Below, piece by piece: positions 18,825-28,176 of a stretch of DNA of 64,000 nucleotides; the first letter of the stretch is position 1, and each line of letters starts with the position of its first letter. Position numbers and translations under genes: made by a program. Below the pieces are notes generated by a model, which did no database searches, had not been told where the DNA came from, and saw only the letters and a list, made by a program, of their open reading frames with translations. The stretch comes from Leptospira sp. (GTDB lineage Bacteria > Spirochaetota > Leptospiria > Leptospirales > Leptospiraceae). Location of the stretch: assembly GCA_027533185.1 (NCBI GenBank), contig JAPZTS010000011.1, forward strand, positions 165,952-229,951, given 5' to 3'.

Positions 18825-19975
18825 TTTCCAGTAGCCCCAAAAAAAGAGCCGTTTCATCAAAATACCTACTTGTATTTGCAGGTAGTTTGTTTGCGCTAGC
18901 TATTTTACTTTTAATCGTTCGCTCAAAAGGTGGTTTCAGTTTTGATCAAAAATTAACACAAGGAAAGCGAGTTCCAATCCTTTTTTCCGTTTTAGATGAA
19001 GGAGATACTTTTTTATTCTCCACATATATAGAGCTATATCCGCAAGAAAAAAAGGCAGCACTTTTTTTTGTAAATCCAAGAACAAGTTTTGATGAAGATG
19101 ATACTCTACTAGAAAAAAAAGATTCTGCGCCAAATTATCTAAAATCAAGAATAGAAGATGCCCTAGACCAAACTGTTTCATATAGAATCGTACTAACTAA
19201 GTCACAGTTCCAAAGCTGGATAGACTTAATCGGAGGAATTGAGGTCTTTTTTGAACCAAAAAGCGGCCATATAACAAAGAATTACGATCGAAAAAAAACC
19301 ATCTATGTACTAGATGGTAGGGATTGTTTCGATTGGATGACTTTTCTATCCGATACAAAAATGTTGTCGTATATCAAACGAATCGAAGTTCAAGAAACTA
19401 TCCTTTTAACGGTTCTAGAAAAGTTACACTCCAGTCGTGACCAGATATCGAAACAAACGATACAGGTTTTGTTCGAAAAAGCAACGACCAATCTAGATCT
19501 CAAAGAATGGGAGGCTTTATTTGAATTTCTCAAAAAAGAAAGAATTCATTTTGGAGTCTCTGAATTGCCGGGTGAACCAATAGTTCGAAACAAACAGAAA
19601 GATGAAATTCTAAGGGCCAAACAAGAAACTGTCCGAGTGGCTTTCTTGAAATTTTCAGGCGAACTCCGGTCGTCGAGTTTTTCAGAAGGGGAACGAGCAC
19701 GAATAGAAGTGTTAAATGGAACTTCAAAAAATGGGCTTGCTAGGTATGGAAAAATCCTTCTCAATGATAAAGGTCTGAAAGTACTAACTGTTGACAATGC
19801 CTGGGACCCAAATTTCAAATCGAGCATTATCCTCAATCGCTCGGGAAACACACAATATTCAGATTTGATTTCCGAAACTTTCCAAGGAAGACCAGTTTAT
19901 TTCGCCCTCCGAAAGGATTTGGGTTTGGATGCAACTGTCATTCTTGGCGAAGACTTTCAAAACTCTAAGGATTAA
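18821..19975 (+). CDS. LCP-like membrane protein with LytR C-terminal domain
   Basis: A 384-residue protein with one N-terminal membrane helix (about 15-33), an extracytoplasmic LCP-like domain (about 45-215, with the DLIGGIEVFF segment) and a C-terminal LytR_C domain (about 285-380, starting RIEVLNGTSKNGLA and ending VILGED). LCP enzymes attach glycopolymers to the wall, but the arginine-rich pyrophosphate-binding stretch expected after the LDG turn is poorly conserved here, so enzymatic activity is doubtful. Same operon as yqeK (ATGA) and rsfS. Confidence 0.78.
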   Translation: MISSSPKKRAVSSKYLLVFAGSLFALAILLLIVRSKGGFSFDQKLTQGKRVPILFSVLDEGDTFLFSTYIELYPQEKKAALFFVNPRTSFDEDDTLLEKKDSAPNYLKSRIEDALDQTVSYRIVLTKSQFQSWIDLIGGIEVFFEPKSGHITKNYDRKKTIYVLDGRDCFDWMTFLSDTKMLSYIKRIEVQETILLTVLEKLHSSRDQISKQTIQVLFEKATTNLDLKEWEALFEFLKKERIHFGVSELPGEPIVRNKQKDEILRAKQETVRVAFLKFSGELRSSSFSEGERARIEVLNGTSKNGLARYGKILLNDKGLKVLTVDNAWDPNFKSSIILNRSGNTQYSDLISETFQGRPVYFALRKDLGLDATVILGEDFQNSKD

Positions 19976-19976
19976 A

Positions 19977-20339
19977 ATGTTACAAATAAGCGACGATACG
20001 ATTTCTCACTTAAAAAAAATCAAACAAACATTAATGGATAAAAAATGTGAGGCAATACAATTTTTGGATTTGAGGGATGTTCATTCCTATCTCTCCATTT
20101 TTGTCCTGGCGACCGTAAAAACAGAAACGCAAGGAAGGTCTTGCGCCAAAGATATTGATAAGTTCATGAAACCTCTCAAACTTGCTGTCAAAAGGAACTT
20201 AGTCGATTTACCAAAGGATTCGACAGGTTGGATATTGTTAGATTATGGAGAAATTTGTGTTCATATTATGACAGAGGAAATGCGTAATTTCTACTCACTA
20301 GACAGGCTTTGGGGTGACGCCCAACCTATCCTTCTCTGA
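19977..20339 (+). CDS. rsfS: Ribosomal silencing factor RsfS
   Basis: About 120 residues, binds L14 on the 50S subunit and blocks subunit joining in starvation. Family signatures are AIQFLDLRD near the start, the later DSTGWILLDYGEICVHIM block (usually W-x-LxDxGxxxVHxF) and YSLDRLWGDA at the end. ATG 19977 lies one base after the LCP stop, preceded by AAGG. It is probably the last gene of the obg-to-rsfS run. Confidence 0.93.
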   Translation: MLQISDDTISHLKKIKQTLMDKKCEAIQFLDLRDVHSYLSIFVLATVKTETQGRSCAKDIDKFMKPLKLAVKRNLVDLPKDSTGWILLDYGEICVHIMTEEMRNFYSLDRLWGDAQPILL

Positions 20340-20412
20340 GTTTCCTTCGTTTTTTATCTTGCTTGCCTTCCTTGATTTTTTAATTTGTCAGTTGGAAGGT
20401 TGTAAATTTTTT

Positions 20413-20418
20413 TATAAT
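20413..20418 (+). promoter_or_regulatory. TATAAT box immediately before the TolC-like gene
   Basis: A perfect TATAAT at 20413-20418 lies in the 83-base gap after rsfS. Candidate -35 elements are TTGGAA (15-base spacer) or TTGTCA at 20385 (22-base spacer), neither ideal. It is only 4 bases before ATG 20423, so a transcript from it would start at or inside that codon. Confidence 0.35.
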
Positions 20419-20422
20419 TGAT

Positions 20423-22111
20423 ATGAACCAAATTATTGCTCGTATTTCTGTAATAAGCGGAAAGTTGACCAGTTGGTTAGTATTTTTCTTCTTCCTCCCT
20501 CTTTCCATTTTTGGCGAAGGAGATTTTGACGCGGACATGCAACGTTTACGACTAGCACAGTGGGAAGGACAGTCCGAGAAAGATCTGGCTGAAAAAAAGA
20601 ATACCCCAAAAAAGTTACGCCTTACCATTGCAAGTGCCATTGAACAAGTCATTGAAAACAATACAATAGTCCAAAATGCGAAATTAGAAATCGCAAAAGC
20701 AGATACACCTGAATTAAAAAATGAGTCCAAATTTAGTTGGAAGGTTTTAGCTGGCATTCAGAGTTCAAAACAACTCTTTCCAGTAAACCAGAACAACTTC
20801 TTTGCAGGAACTATAAGAACACAAGATCGAATTTCAGCCGGTATCGAAAAACAATTCAAAACAGGCACCTATTTCAAAACAGAGGTAAGCACAGTCCGTT
20901 TCGATACGAACGCTTTTGAATCCGCTAACAACCAAGTAGGTGGAAATCAATTTGCCGCTCTACTTGCTGCACCGCCCATGTATACAGGCGCTGTTTCCGT
21001 TACGCTTTCTCAGGAACTATTAAAATACAGTTTTGGAAAAACCGAGGAAGATAGAACAAAGTTATTAAAAAACCAAACGAAACTCGTCCGAGAAAACTAC
21101 ATTAATATCCTGACCCAATTGGTAGTTAAGATACTAGTTGATTATTGGTCGCTAAGTATCGTAGATTCACAAATTGCAACCTATGAAAAGGTTTTAAAAA
21201 ACACGGAAGATATACGACGGATCACAATTCGAAAAGCTGGGCTCGGCCTTTCAGAAAGTTTTGAAGTCAATCAATGGAATCAGGCCGTATTGAGAACTGA
21301 ATCCCAATTAGAGAAAGCAAAAGTGGATCGAATTGAGGCGGAAAGAAATTTAGTTCGAATACTGAATGTGGACACGGGATCGTCGATAGAAGGCGTGACT
21401 GATCTAACCGAAGAACTTCCTAAAGGATTCAATTTGGAAAGTGATGTCCAGTATGCTCTCAAAAACCGAATAGACTATCTAATATTAAAAAGAGAGCTAG
21501 ATGTTGCAAAACTGGGATTGAAGACTGCATTGGCGGAAGAAGATCCTTCCCTTTTGGCGAGTGTAAGCTATAGTTCTATTGGACAAAATTTTCTATCCCC
21601 ACAAGAAAATTTCATAGCTAGGGAGCGCGGGATCACTTCTTTAAACTTTCCCCAAGTATTTGCAGAACTAAAGATGAGTTATCCGCTTTGGGATATAGGC
21701 GTTAAAGCCACCATCAAAGAAAGAGAAACAGAGATAAAGATTCTAGAACTTAAAATCAGCGAAATGGAGCAGGAAATTTCACAGGAGATCTCCACTCGTT
21801 ATGAAAATATAGTTTCGAGCCACAAACTGCTTTTAGATCTGCAAAAAACCAGACGTGAATCAGAACTCTTTTATACTGGTTTACTTTCAAGATTCCAGCA
21901 GGGACGGTATACGGCTGTGAATGTAAAGAATGCTCTTGACTCGCTTGCAAGGTCAGAACTCGCTGTTACCCAAGCTAAAATAAATTTTAATATCAACTTG
22001 GTTCGTTATGAGCTGAGTAAAAATTCGCTCTTTGAAAAGTATGGAGTAGATATTTACGCCATTTTGGAAGAAATCGAAAAACGAGTTCAGAAAGAGACCG
22101 AAAAATTATGA
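20423..22111 (+). CDS. TolC-family outer-membrane channel protein
   Basis: A 562-residue protein with a secretion leader ([15 protein letters not shown]), a non-conserved N-terminal stretch and then two TolC-like repeats of long coiled-coil helices (about 70-300 and 340-550). Typical are [45 protein letters not shown] and [20 protein letters not shown]. It should form a trimeric exit duct for an efflux or secretion system, but no RND pump or membrane fusion gene is adjacent. Coupled to the M20 amidohydrolase by ATGA. Confidence 0.88.
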   Translation: MNQIIARISVISGKLTSWLVFFFFLPLSIFGEGDFDADMQRLRLAQWEGQSEKDLAEKKNTPKKLRLTIASAIEQVIENNTIVQNAKLEIAKADTPELKNESKFSWKVLAGIQSSKQLFPVNQNNFFAGTIRTQDRISAGIEKQFKTGTYFKTEVSTVRFDTNAFESANNQVGGNQFAALLAAPPMYTGAVSVTLSQELLKYSFGKTEEDRTKLLKNQTKLVRENYINILTQLVVKILVDYWSLSIVDSQIATYEKVLKNTEDIRRITIRKAGLGLSESFEVNQWNQAVLRTESQLEKAKVDRIEAERNLVRILNVDTGSSIEGVTDLTEELPKGFNLESDVQYALKNRIDYLILKRELDVAKLGLKTALAEEDPSLLASVSYSSIGQNFLSPQENFIARERGITSLNFPQVFAELKMSYPLWDIGVKATIKERETEIKILELKISEMEQEISQEISTRYENIVSSHKLLLDLQKTRRESELFYTGLLSRFQQGRYTAVNVKNALDSLARSELAVTQAKINFNINLVRYELSKNSLFEKYGVDIYAILEEIEKRVQKETEKL

Positions 22112-23286
22112 ATATAGTTCCCGTAGAAAAAAAGGAAGAGCTGTCCAGAATTCGGAGATTGTTGCACCAACACCCAGAGCTTAAGTATGAAGAGATACAA
22201 ACAGCTAAACTTGTATTACAAAGTTTAGAGGACAAGGGTTACTCTGTTGAATCCGGAATTGCGGAAACGGGAGTAGTAGCACTTTACGATTCTGGAATTC
22301 CTGGTGCAACGGTTCTCATTCGGGCCGACATGGATGCTCTTCCGATTTTCGAAGAAAATGAACACGAATACAAAAGCAAAATTCCTGGCGTGATGCATGC
22401 CTGTGGTCATGACGGTCACACTAGCATACTACTTGGTCTTGCGAACGAATTGAAAGATTCTGGAAAGTACTTTGTTCCGAAAGGTCGTGTTTTGCTCTGT
22501 TTTCAACCTGCCGAAGAAGGTGGTTCGGGCGCGGATAGAATGATACAAGCCGGGATCTTGGACCGTTATTCCGTTGGTGCTGTTTTTGCCTTACACGTAT
22601 GGAATCATATTGATATCGGTAGAGTCGGTGTTGTAAACGGGACCATGATGGCCTCCGTAGATGAATTTAAAATTACGGTCAAAGGGATTTCTGGCCATGG
22701 AGCAATGCCTGAACATACCGTTGACCCAATTGTAGTTGGATCGCATATTGTTACCGCCTTACAAACAATAGTTTCTAGAAATACAGATCCACTTGAGCCT
22801 TGTGTTGTGACCGTAGGCTCCTTCCATGCGGGAAATGCTTTTAATGTGATACCAGAAACTGCGATTTTACACGGTACGGTTCGGACCTATTCTAAAGAAG
22901 TGTACCATTCTATACCGAAAAAAATGGAACAGTTAGTCCATCTGATCGCAGAAGGTTTTGGTGCAAAAGTTGAATTTGAATACAAACGAATTGATAAACC
23001 AACGATCAATGACCCCAAGATGGCTGACATTGTCAGGAAGGCTACTATCCAAATCTTAGGAGAAGGGTCTCTCACTGAAGAGCACACTAGAACAATGGGC
23101 GGCGAGGATTTTTCAGCCTTTTTGAATGAAAGACCTGGATGCTATTTTTTTATTGGATCTAGAAATGAAAAAAAGGGATTTATCCACCCGCACCACAGTT
23201 CCTTTTTTGACTTTGATGAAGATGCTCTGCCTATAGGACTTGCTATTCTAAAACAAGTCATTACGGAATACCTTTCCTCGCATTAG
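22108..23286 (+). CDS. M20D family metal-dependent amidohydrolase
   Basis: A 392-residue hydrolase of the N-acyl-amino-acid amidohydrolase/hippurate hydrolase type. It has [12 protein letters not shown] at the N-terminus, RADMDALPI, the metal-binding HACGHDGHT with the Mn-ligand cysteine, [12 protein letters not shown] with the catalytic Glu, a dimerisation domain (about 185-300) with [12 protein letters not shown], and [10 protein letters not shown]. Its substrate cannot be read from sequence. Translation is coupled to the TolC-like gene (ATGA), an odd pairing. Confidence 0.9.
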   Translation: MNIVPVEKKEELSRIRRLLHQHPELKYEEIQTAKLVLQSLEDKGYSVESGIAETGVVALYDSGIPGATVLIRADMDALPIFEENEHEYKSKIPGVMHACGHDGHTSILLGLANELKDSGKYFVPKGRVLLCFQPAEEGGSGADRMIQAGILDRYSVGAVFALHVWNHIDIGRVGVVNGTMMASVDEFKITVKGISGHGAMPEHTVDPIVVGSHIVTALQTIVSRNTDPLEPCVVTVGSFHAGNAFNVIPETAILHGTVRTYSKEVYHSIPKKMEQLVHLIAEGFGAKVEFEYKRIDKPTINDPKMADIVRKATIQILGEGSLTEEHTRTMGGEDFSAFLNERPGCYFFIGSRNEKKGFIHPHHSSFFDFDEDALPIGLAILKQVITEYLSSH

Positions 23287-23354
23287 GTTGCTTCAACCTC
23301 ATTTTCACGGATAACGGGAATAAATTCTTTACAGTACTAGCATTGTTGATTTGA

Positions 23355-23366
23355 TTAGATATCTAA
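23355..23366. promoter_or_regulatory. Perfect 12-bp palindrome upstream of the crotonase gene, possible operator
   Basis: TTAGATATCTAA lies 23-34 bases before ATG 23389, with imperfect symmetry extending to TTGAT...TTTCAA outside it. Size, AT content and position are those of a MarR-type operator, and a marR gene is convergent with the gene it precedes. Binding is inference. Confidence 0.4.
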
Positions 23367-23388
23367 CTAATTTCAAAGAGGACAAGAA

Positions 23389-24144
23389 ATGATTCAATAT
23401 TCCCTCGAAAACTCTATCGGTACTATTATACTGGATCAAAATGAAAAGAACAGTTTTTCCAAAGCTGATTTTTTAACCTTACAATCCATTTTAGTCGAAA
23501 TTCAAAAAAACACGCCCAATCTACTGGTCCTAAAATCTGGCACACCAGATATATTTTCCGCTGGTTTGAACCTAGCAGATCTAGGTGGTTCCCAAACGGA
23601 AGAATCCATAAAGGAGTTTTTAGATCTGTTCTTCGGAAATTTGGAGAAAATCTATACCCTTCCCTGTCCTACAATCGCAGCCGTTTCAGGGCATGCTCTT
23701 GGTTATGGCGCAATGCTTGCTCTAGTCTGTGACATAAGATTTGGGATGAACAATATTCGTTTTGGTTTGCCTGAGGTGAAGATTGGAATTCGTGTTCCAT
23801 CTTTTGTTTATGCAATTTTAGGAGAAACAATCGGCAACCAGCGTGCGACCGAGCACACAATTTTCGGTGATGCAGAAAAAGCAAAGGATATCGCTTCTGT
23901 TTTCTACTCTCTTTCCGAGACAAAAGAAGAGTTTGATAAAGCGTTAAAATCCACAATCAGTAAACTATCGAAAAATTCATCTCAGGCAATGGTTGAGACA
24001 AAAAAAGCTATTTTGCTAACGAAAAAACCTCTCTTGGATTTAATTGCCTTGGACAAGGACCTTACAAGAAAAAGCCTTAACTCAAGTCATGCGAAAGAAG
24101 GAATCGCTGCAGCGCAAGGTGGAAGAAGACCGAATTTTGTATGA
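23389..24144 (+). CDS. Enoyl-CoA hydratase/isomerase (crotonase) family protein
   Basis: A 251-residue crotonase-fold protein. The oxyanion-hole segments are IFSAGLNLADL and AVSGHALGYGAMLALVCDIRFG. The first catalytic Glu of hydratases (GxxEL) is replaced by Met (GAML), whereas the second position, FGLPEVKIGI, keeps its Glu. One remaining Glu suits an enoyl-CoA isomerase-type activity rather than a classical hydratase. GAGGAC precedes the ATG. A palindrome lies in the upstream gap and a hairpin with a T-run follows the gene. Confidence 0.85.
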   Translation: MIQYSLENSIGTIILDQNEKNSFSKADFLTLQSILVEIQKNTPNLLVLKSGTPDIFSAGLNLADLGGSQTEESIKEFLDLFFGNLEKIYTLPCPTIAAVSGHALGYGAMLALVCDIRFGMNNIRFGLPEVKIGIRVPSFVYAILGETIGNQRATEHTIFGDAEKAKDIASVFYSLSETKEEFDKALKSTISKLSKNSSQAMVETKKAILLTKKPLLDLIALDKDLTRKSLNSSHAKEGIAAAQGGRRPNFV

Positions 24145-24157
24145 TTGAAAAGCAAAC

Positions 24158-24185
24158 TAAGCGGTTTGGATACCGCCTATTTTTT
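24158..24185 (+). terminator. Short intrinsic terminator after the crotonase gene
   Basis: GCGGT (24161-24165) pairs with ACCGC (24172-24176), flanked by two more possible pairs after a mismatch, and is followed by six Ts (24180-24185). It overlaps the last codons of the convergent marR gene. Confidence 0.55.
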
Positions 24186-24626
24186 GATTTTAGAGTATAT
24201 TTGCTCTAAAATCAAATACAGCTGCTTTTCTTCAACCTCTGTAATTCCCCAGGTTTTTAAAGAGAGGAGTTTTATGGAAATCGCGAAGAACTTTTTCTTT
24301 TCCAAAAGGCATTTTTTTGTAAGACTGACATCCCATTCCCTTTTGTCTATGAACGAGACATCCCTTTGAACAAGACCTAAAGATTCTAACTTTTGAATGA
24401 GGATGGTTACCGTCGATTTTTTTCTTTCGATTGCTCGAGCAAGATCCGTCATGTTTGTTTTTTCTTTTTTGCGCAAAAGATACGTTATAATTTCAAAATG
24501 GGATGAACGCAACTCTCCATATCCCAATCTTGCCAATTCCTGTTCAACTAAAAACGATATATGACTTGTTATTCGATCAAAGAACCGAACAGAAAAAAAA
24601 CGATCTTTCGTACGGCCCTTAGCCAT
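24177..24626 (-). CDS. MarR-family transcriptional regulator
   Basis: A 149-residue winged-helix regulator. The recognition helix region is KTNMTDLARAIERKKSTVTILIQKLESLGLVQR, followed by the wing DKREWDVSLTKK. It is the last gene of a leftward operon and starts two bases after the pepP stop. Convergent with the crotonase gene, whose upstream palindrome is a candidate target. Ligand unknown. Confidence 0.88.
   Translation of the reverse strand: MAKGRTKDRFFSVRFFDRITSHISFLVEQELARLGYGELRSSHFEIITYLLRKKEKTNMTDLARAIERKKSTVTILIQKLESLGLVQRDVSFIDKREWDVSLTKKCLLEKKKFFAISIKLLSLKTWGITEVEEKQLYLILEQIYSKIKK
24186..24213. repeat. 10-bp perfect inverted repeat within the 3' end of marR
   Basis: GATTTTAGAG (24186-24195) and CTCTAAAATC (24204-24213) are exact complements with an 8-base loop. 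It directly follows the T-run of the crotonase terminator. Neither orientation places a T-run after it, so it may be an RNA stability element or a protein site. Confidence 0.45.
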
Positions 24627-24628
24627 AT

Positions 24629-25948
24629 CTACGATTTCAGAGACTCGATTTCAGAAATTTCTTTTACGATTCCTTCTGTTAGATTGATTGGTTTTTTTCC
24701 TTGGATGAGGATGTCATCTTCTATACGGATTCCAATTCCACGAAATTCTTTTGGAATTGTGGAGTCTGACGGATCAAAGTAAAGACCAGGTTCAACTGTA
24801 ACAACCATTCCATCAGCTAAAGGCCTGGATTTCCCATCACGAAAGTATCTTCCTACATCATGTACGTCCATTCCTAAAAAATGACCCGTTTTGTGCATGT
24901 AAAACTTTTTGTAAGATCCATCTTCCAAAATTTGATCCAAACTCCCTTTCAAAAAGCCCATTTCACGCATTACATCCGCAAGAAATCGAATTGTTTTTTC
25001 ATGTACGGAGAGAAACGAAACCCCTGCTATCGAAGCCTGGATAGCATTTTTTTGAGCATGTAACACTACTTCGTAGATAATTTTTTGTGCTTCTGTAAAT
25101 TTTTTTCCTACTGGGAAAACGCGTGTTACATCGGCTGTATAATAACCCCACTCTGCCCCGGAGTCGACTAACACTATCTCCCCTTCTTTCAGTTCCGAAT
25201 CATTGTTTACATAATGTAATACGCAAGCATTCTTTCCTGCCGCAACGATATGACCATAACCACCACCAATTGCACCATTAGAAAGGTATTCTTCATCAAG
25301 AATAGCTTCCAGTTCGTATTCAAACATACCTGGCTTGGATCTCGCCATAATTTTATGGTGGCCTCGTTTCGTAATCTCGGCGGAAGTTTTTAGTATTTGG
25401 ATTTCATCCTCCGATTTGATAAGTCTCATTTCATGTAAAAAAATAGGTTCTTCGATTCGAATTGGCCCAAACTTTCCATCTCGAACCTTGGATGAGATCG
25501 ATTTCAAAGTGGATAAAATTTCTAAATCGCGACCGGTATCTTCTCCAAAAAAATGTAGAAGTGTATGGTGTCCCAGTAAAAGCTCGAACTGTTTGTTTTT
25601 CCATTCGGACAGGTCATATGCGAAATCCAGACCTAACATTGACTTGATAGTCTCCTTCCCAAGTCTGATCCCAGTCCAAATCTCCCTTTCTCGATCCTTT
25701 GGCAAACAAAACATAATAGCATGGTGTTTAGTCAGAACTAAGATACTGTCTTCTTCTGTAATACCTGTTAGATAGTAAAAATCAGAATTTTGACGAAACT
25801 TGTATTCAACGTCCCTATTTCGAATTTTATGATTCGCTGCAAAAACAAAGAGGATTTCTCCGTCTTTTAAAACTTTTTGTATTTTTTTAATTCGGGTTTG
25901 GTAGGTTTTACCTTGGTGTGAAGTTTGTTTTCGAATTTTTAGACTCAC
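24629..25948 (-). CDS. pepP: Xaa-Pro aminopeptidase (PepP, M24B)
   Basis: A 439-residue metallopeptidase that removes N-terminal residues preceding proline. The N-terminal creatinase-like domain has FRQNSDFYYLTGITEED. The M24 metal ligands are present in order: VLVDSGAEWGYYTADVTR (two Asp), MHKTGHFLGMDVHDVG (His), TVEPGLYF (Glu) and GIGIRIEDD (Glu). It overlaps the heptosyltransferase gene by ATGA and is followed by marR. Confidence 0.93.
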   Translation of the reverse strand: MSLKIRKQTSHQGKTYQTRIKKIQKVLKDGEILFVFAANHKIRNRDVEYKFRQNSDFYYLTGITEEDSILVLTKHHAIMFCLPKDREREIWTGIRLGKETIKSMLGLDFAYDLSEWKNKQFELLLGHHTLLHFFGEDTGRDLEILSTLKSISSKVRDGKFGPIRIEEPIFLHEMRLIKSEDEIQILKTSAEITKRGHHKIMARSKPGMFEYELEAILDEEYLSNGAIGGGYGHIVAAGKNACVLHYVNNDSELKEGEIVLVDSGAEWGYYTADVTRVFPVGKKFTEAQKIIYEVVLHAQKNAIQASIAGVSFLSVHEKTIRFLADVMREMGFLKGSLDQILEDGSYKKFYMHKTGHFLGMDVHDVGRYFRDGKSRPLADGMVVTVEPGLYFDPSDSTIPKEFRGIGIRIEDDILIQGKKPINLTEGIVKEISEIESLKS

Positions 25949-27006
25949 CCTAAAACTTCCTCCAATGCTTCATAGATTTTAACAGTATTCTGATCTAACA
26001 TACATCTGAAATGCGTCTCGGGACATTCTCTGCCACCATGAATTCCACAAGGTCTACAAGTTAAAGAATCCACTTCCATAAACTTATGTTTGGTGGATAG
26101 GCTACCATAACCAAAAGCCGGAATTGTAGCCCCATAAATCATTACTGTTGGAATATTAAAAGCGGAAGCAAAGTGAATTGGACTTGAATCATTGGATACC
26201 ATTCCCTTTGCTCCACTGATCCAAACCATGAGCTCTCGAAGATTCGTTTTTCCAATGATTGATATGATCCTACTTCTGTCCCGCATCTGTAGAGGCTCAA
26301 TTTTCAACAAACGATTGATATTCGACTCAATGACAAGATCTTGTTTGGATCCAATCAATACTACCGTTTCTCTTCTCTTTCGAAGTATTTGAGTAATAAT
26401 ACTTACAAATTTTTCTTCCGGAAGTCTTTTGGTTTCCCAAAGAGATGACGGGGCAAGAATTATATAACCTTCGTCATTTGGCAGTAGTCTTTTCCTTGCC
26501 ATTTCGACAGAGACTTCCTCTTCTTGTTTTGGATACAAAAATGGGCGTCGGTCTCTCCCTGAAGGAAATTCTTCTGAATCTAATAGAAGCGAAAAAAGTT
26601 TTTCCACCTCATGGGGTCCCTGTTTTGGTCTAGATACTTTTTTTGTATGAAGAAAGGAGAATCCAGATTCACGGTATCCCACTCGAACGGGAGCTCCAGT
26701 TAAGAAAGATAGAAAAGTAGAACGAAAGCTGAAATGAGGAGAGTACACTATGTCAAAGTTTTCGCGCTTGAGTTGGTTCGCATAACTAAAGAATGCAAAT
26801 ATATTTACTTTTATCTTTTTTTTGTCTAAGACCCAGATTCTATGTATATCTGGATTGTTTTCGAGTATAGACTCCGTCCCAGAATTGACAAGTATATGAA
26901 TCTCCGAATTGGGATGGTGCAAATGAACAGCACGGAAAAACGATGTCGACAAGATCAAATCCCCTAAAAACGCCGTTTGTATGATTAAAATTTTTTCCGG
27001 TATCAT
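25945..27006 (-). CDS. Glycosyltransferase family 9 (heptosyltransferase II-like)
   Basis: A 353-residue GT-B enzyme for lipopolysaccharide core assembly. The N-terminus has TAFLGDLILSTSFFRAV, the ADP-heptose site appears as VSNDSSPIHFASAFNIPTVMIYG, and the C-terminal cysteine cluster CRPCGIHGGRECPETHFRC is typical of WaaF-like proteins. It is the second gene of a leftward operon, overlapping both neighbours by four bases. Donor and acceptor sugars cannot be decided from sequence. Confidence 0.9.
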   Translation of the reverse strand: MIPEKILIIQTAFLGDLILSTSFFRAVHLHHPNSEIHILVNSGTESILENNPDIHRIWVLDKKKIKVNIFAFFSYANQLKRENFDIVYSPHFSFRSTFLSFLTGAPVRVGYRESGFSFLHTKKVSRPKQGPHEVEKLFSLLLDSEEFPSGRDRRPFLYPKQEEEVSVEMARKRLLPNDEGYIILAPSSLWETKRLPEEKFVSIITQILRKRRETVVLIGSKQDLVIESNINRLLKIEPLQMRDRSRIISIIGKTNLRELMVWISGAKGMVSNDSSPIHFASAFNIPTVMIYGATIPAFGYGSLSTKHKFMEVDSLTCRPCGIHGGRECPETHFRCMLDQNTVKIYEALEEVLG

Positions 27007-28103
27007 TCTCTTTCTAGAATCGAGACAAAGTTATTTGTAGCAAGTCCACCTATACTTTGAGAAATTGCCAATCGCTTTTCGGTAAAGGACGAAAATAACC
27101 TACAAATTTCAACAATTTGAGCGAGTCCAGATGCACCAACAGGATGACCACGCGATTTTAAACCGCCAGAAGCATTGATCGGTAGTTTCCCTTTGGGATG
27201 GGTTAGCCCTGCTTTAACCTCGTAAAGTGCCTGCCCCCGAGGAATTAAACCTGCATCTTCTGCACCTACAAGTTCAAAAGGAGTGAAGGCATCGTGCAAT
27301 TCAGCAAATCCTATGTCTTGGGGAGAGACAGAAGCCTCCGAATAAGCTCTTTCAAAGGCCAGTCGATTTGCTAAAAAACTGGGCTCCGGGTCGGTCAATA
27401 AAGGTGCAAGGCCTGATCCCATACCTTTTACAGAAATAGAACTTGGGTCTTTTGAAAGAATCAAACATGCTGATCCATCTGATAGCGGCGAAATATCATA
27501 AAGTCCTAATGGACTAGCAATCTTAGGTTGGGAAAAATAAATTTCTTCTGTCAGGTGTTTTCGAATCTGGGCGATCGGATTTTGAAGTCCATTGTCATGA
27601 AGTTTCTTTGCTAAGAAATAGAGATCGGTCTCTGGATATCCATAGAGATCCAAATACCGCCGAGTAATCATCGCTCCACCTTGCGCCATACTCATTCCCA
27701 AACGAATTTGTTCAGGTGATAGCACAGATCCTAGCAATAGATTGTTTTTTTCCCGATCTAGTTTACTCATAAGTTCCGTTGCTATCACTAAACCGTGATC
27801 ATATCTGCCACTGAGAATCAAATTCACTCCTAATTGAAACGCAGATGCTCCAGAGGATGATGCAGTTTCCATGCGTATGGAATATACATCTCTCAATCCT
27901 AACGCTGCTGGGAGTTTTGCCGAAAGATGGTATTCTTGGTTATACGAATCGGGAGAAAAACTTGCATAGATTATAAATTGTAACTTCTGAGATTGAAACT
28001 CATGTACAGATTGTTTTGCGGTCTTATAAGAAAGTTCCAACTGAGTCCCACTGAATTTACCAAAAGGACTTAGATTTGGTTTGTGGATGTACACTTTCTT
28101 CAT
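27003..28103 (-). CDS. Thiolase-fold protein (SCP-x/acetyl-CoA acetyltransferase-like) lacking the nucleophilic Cys
   Basis: About 366 residues of the SCP-x-type thiolase subfamily. It keeps ELHDAFTPFE (His), NASGGLKSRGHPVGASG (His) and a C-terminal IGGLATN loop. The nucleophile motif usually reads EAACASG, but here it is ETASSSG, with codon TCA (Ser) at the Cys position; I checked this on the complement of 27841-27890. Normal Claisen/thiolysis chemistry through a Cys thioester is therefore not expected. ATG 28103 is used; the longer open frame to 28244 runs over the bacterioferritin start. First gene of the leftward operon. Confidence 0.82.
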   Translation of the reverse strand: MKKVYIHKPNLSPFGKFSGTQLELSYKTAKQSVHEFQSQKLQFIIYASFSPDSYNQEYHLSAKLPAALGLRDVYSIRMETASSSGASAFQLGVNLILSGRYDHGLVIATELMSKLDREKNNLLLGSVLSPEQIRLGMSMAQGGAMITRRYLDLYGYPETDLYFLAKKLHDNGLQNPIAQIRKHLTEEIYFSQPKIASPLGLYDISPLSDGSACLILSKDPSSISVKGMGSGLAPLLTDPEPSFLANRLAFERAYSEASVSPQDIGFAELHDAFTPFELVGAEDAGLIPRGQALYEVKAGLTHPKGKLPINASGGLKSRGHPVGASGLAQIVEICRLFSSFTEKRLAISQSIGGLATNNFVSILERE

Positions 28104-28176
28104 TAGAAACAGGATATGAGTTGCGTGAAATGTGAAAAGAAAATATATTAAAAATTGTATAGAAAAAGAGGCCGTT

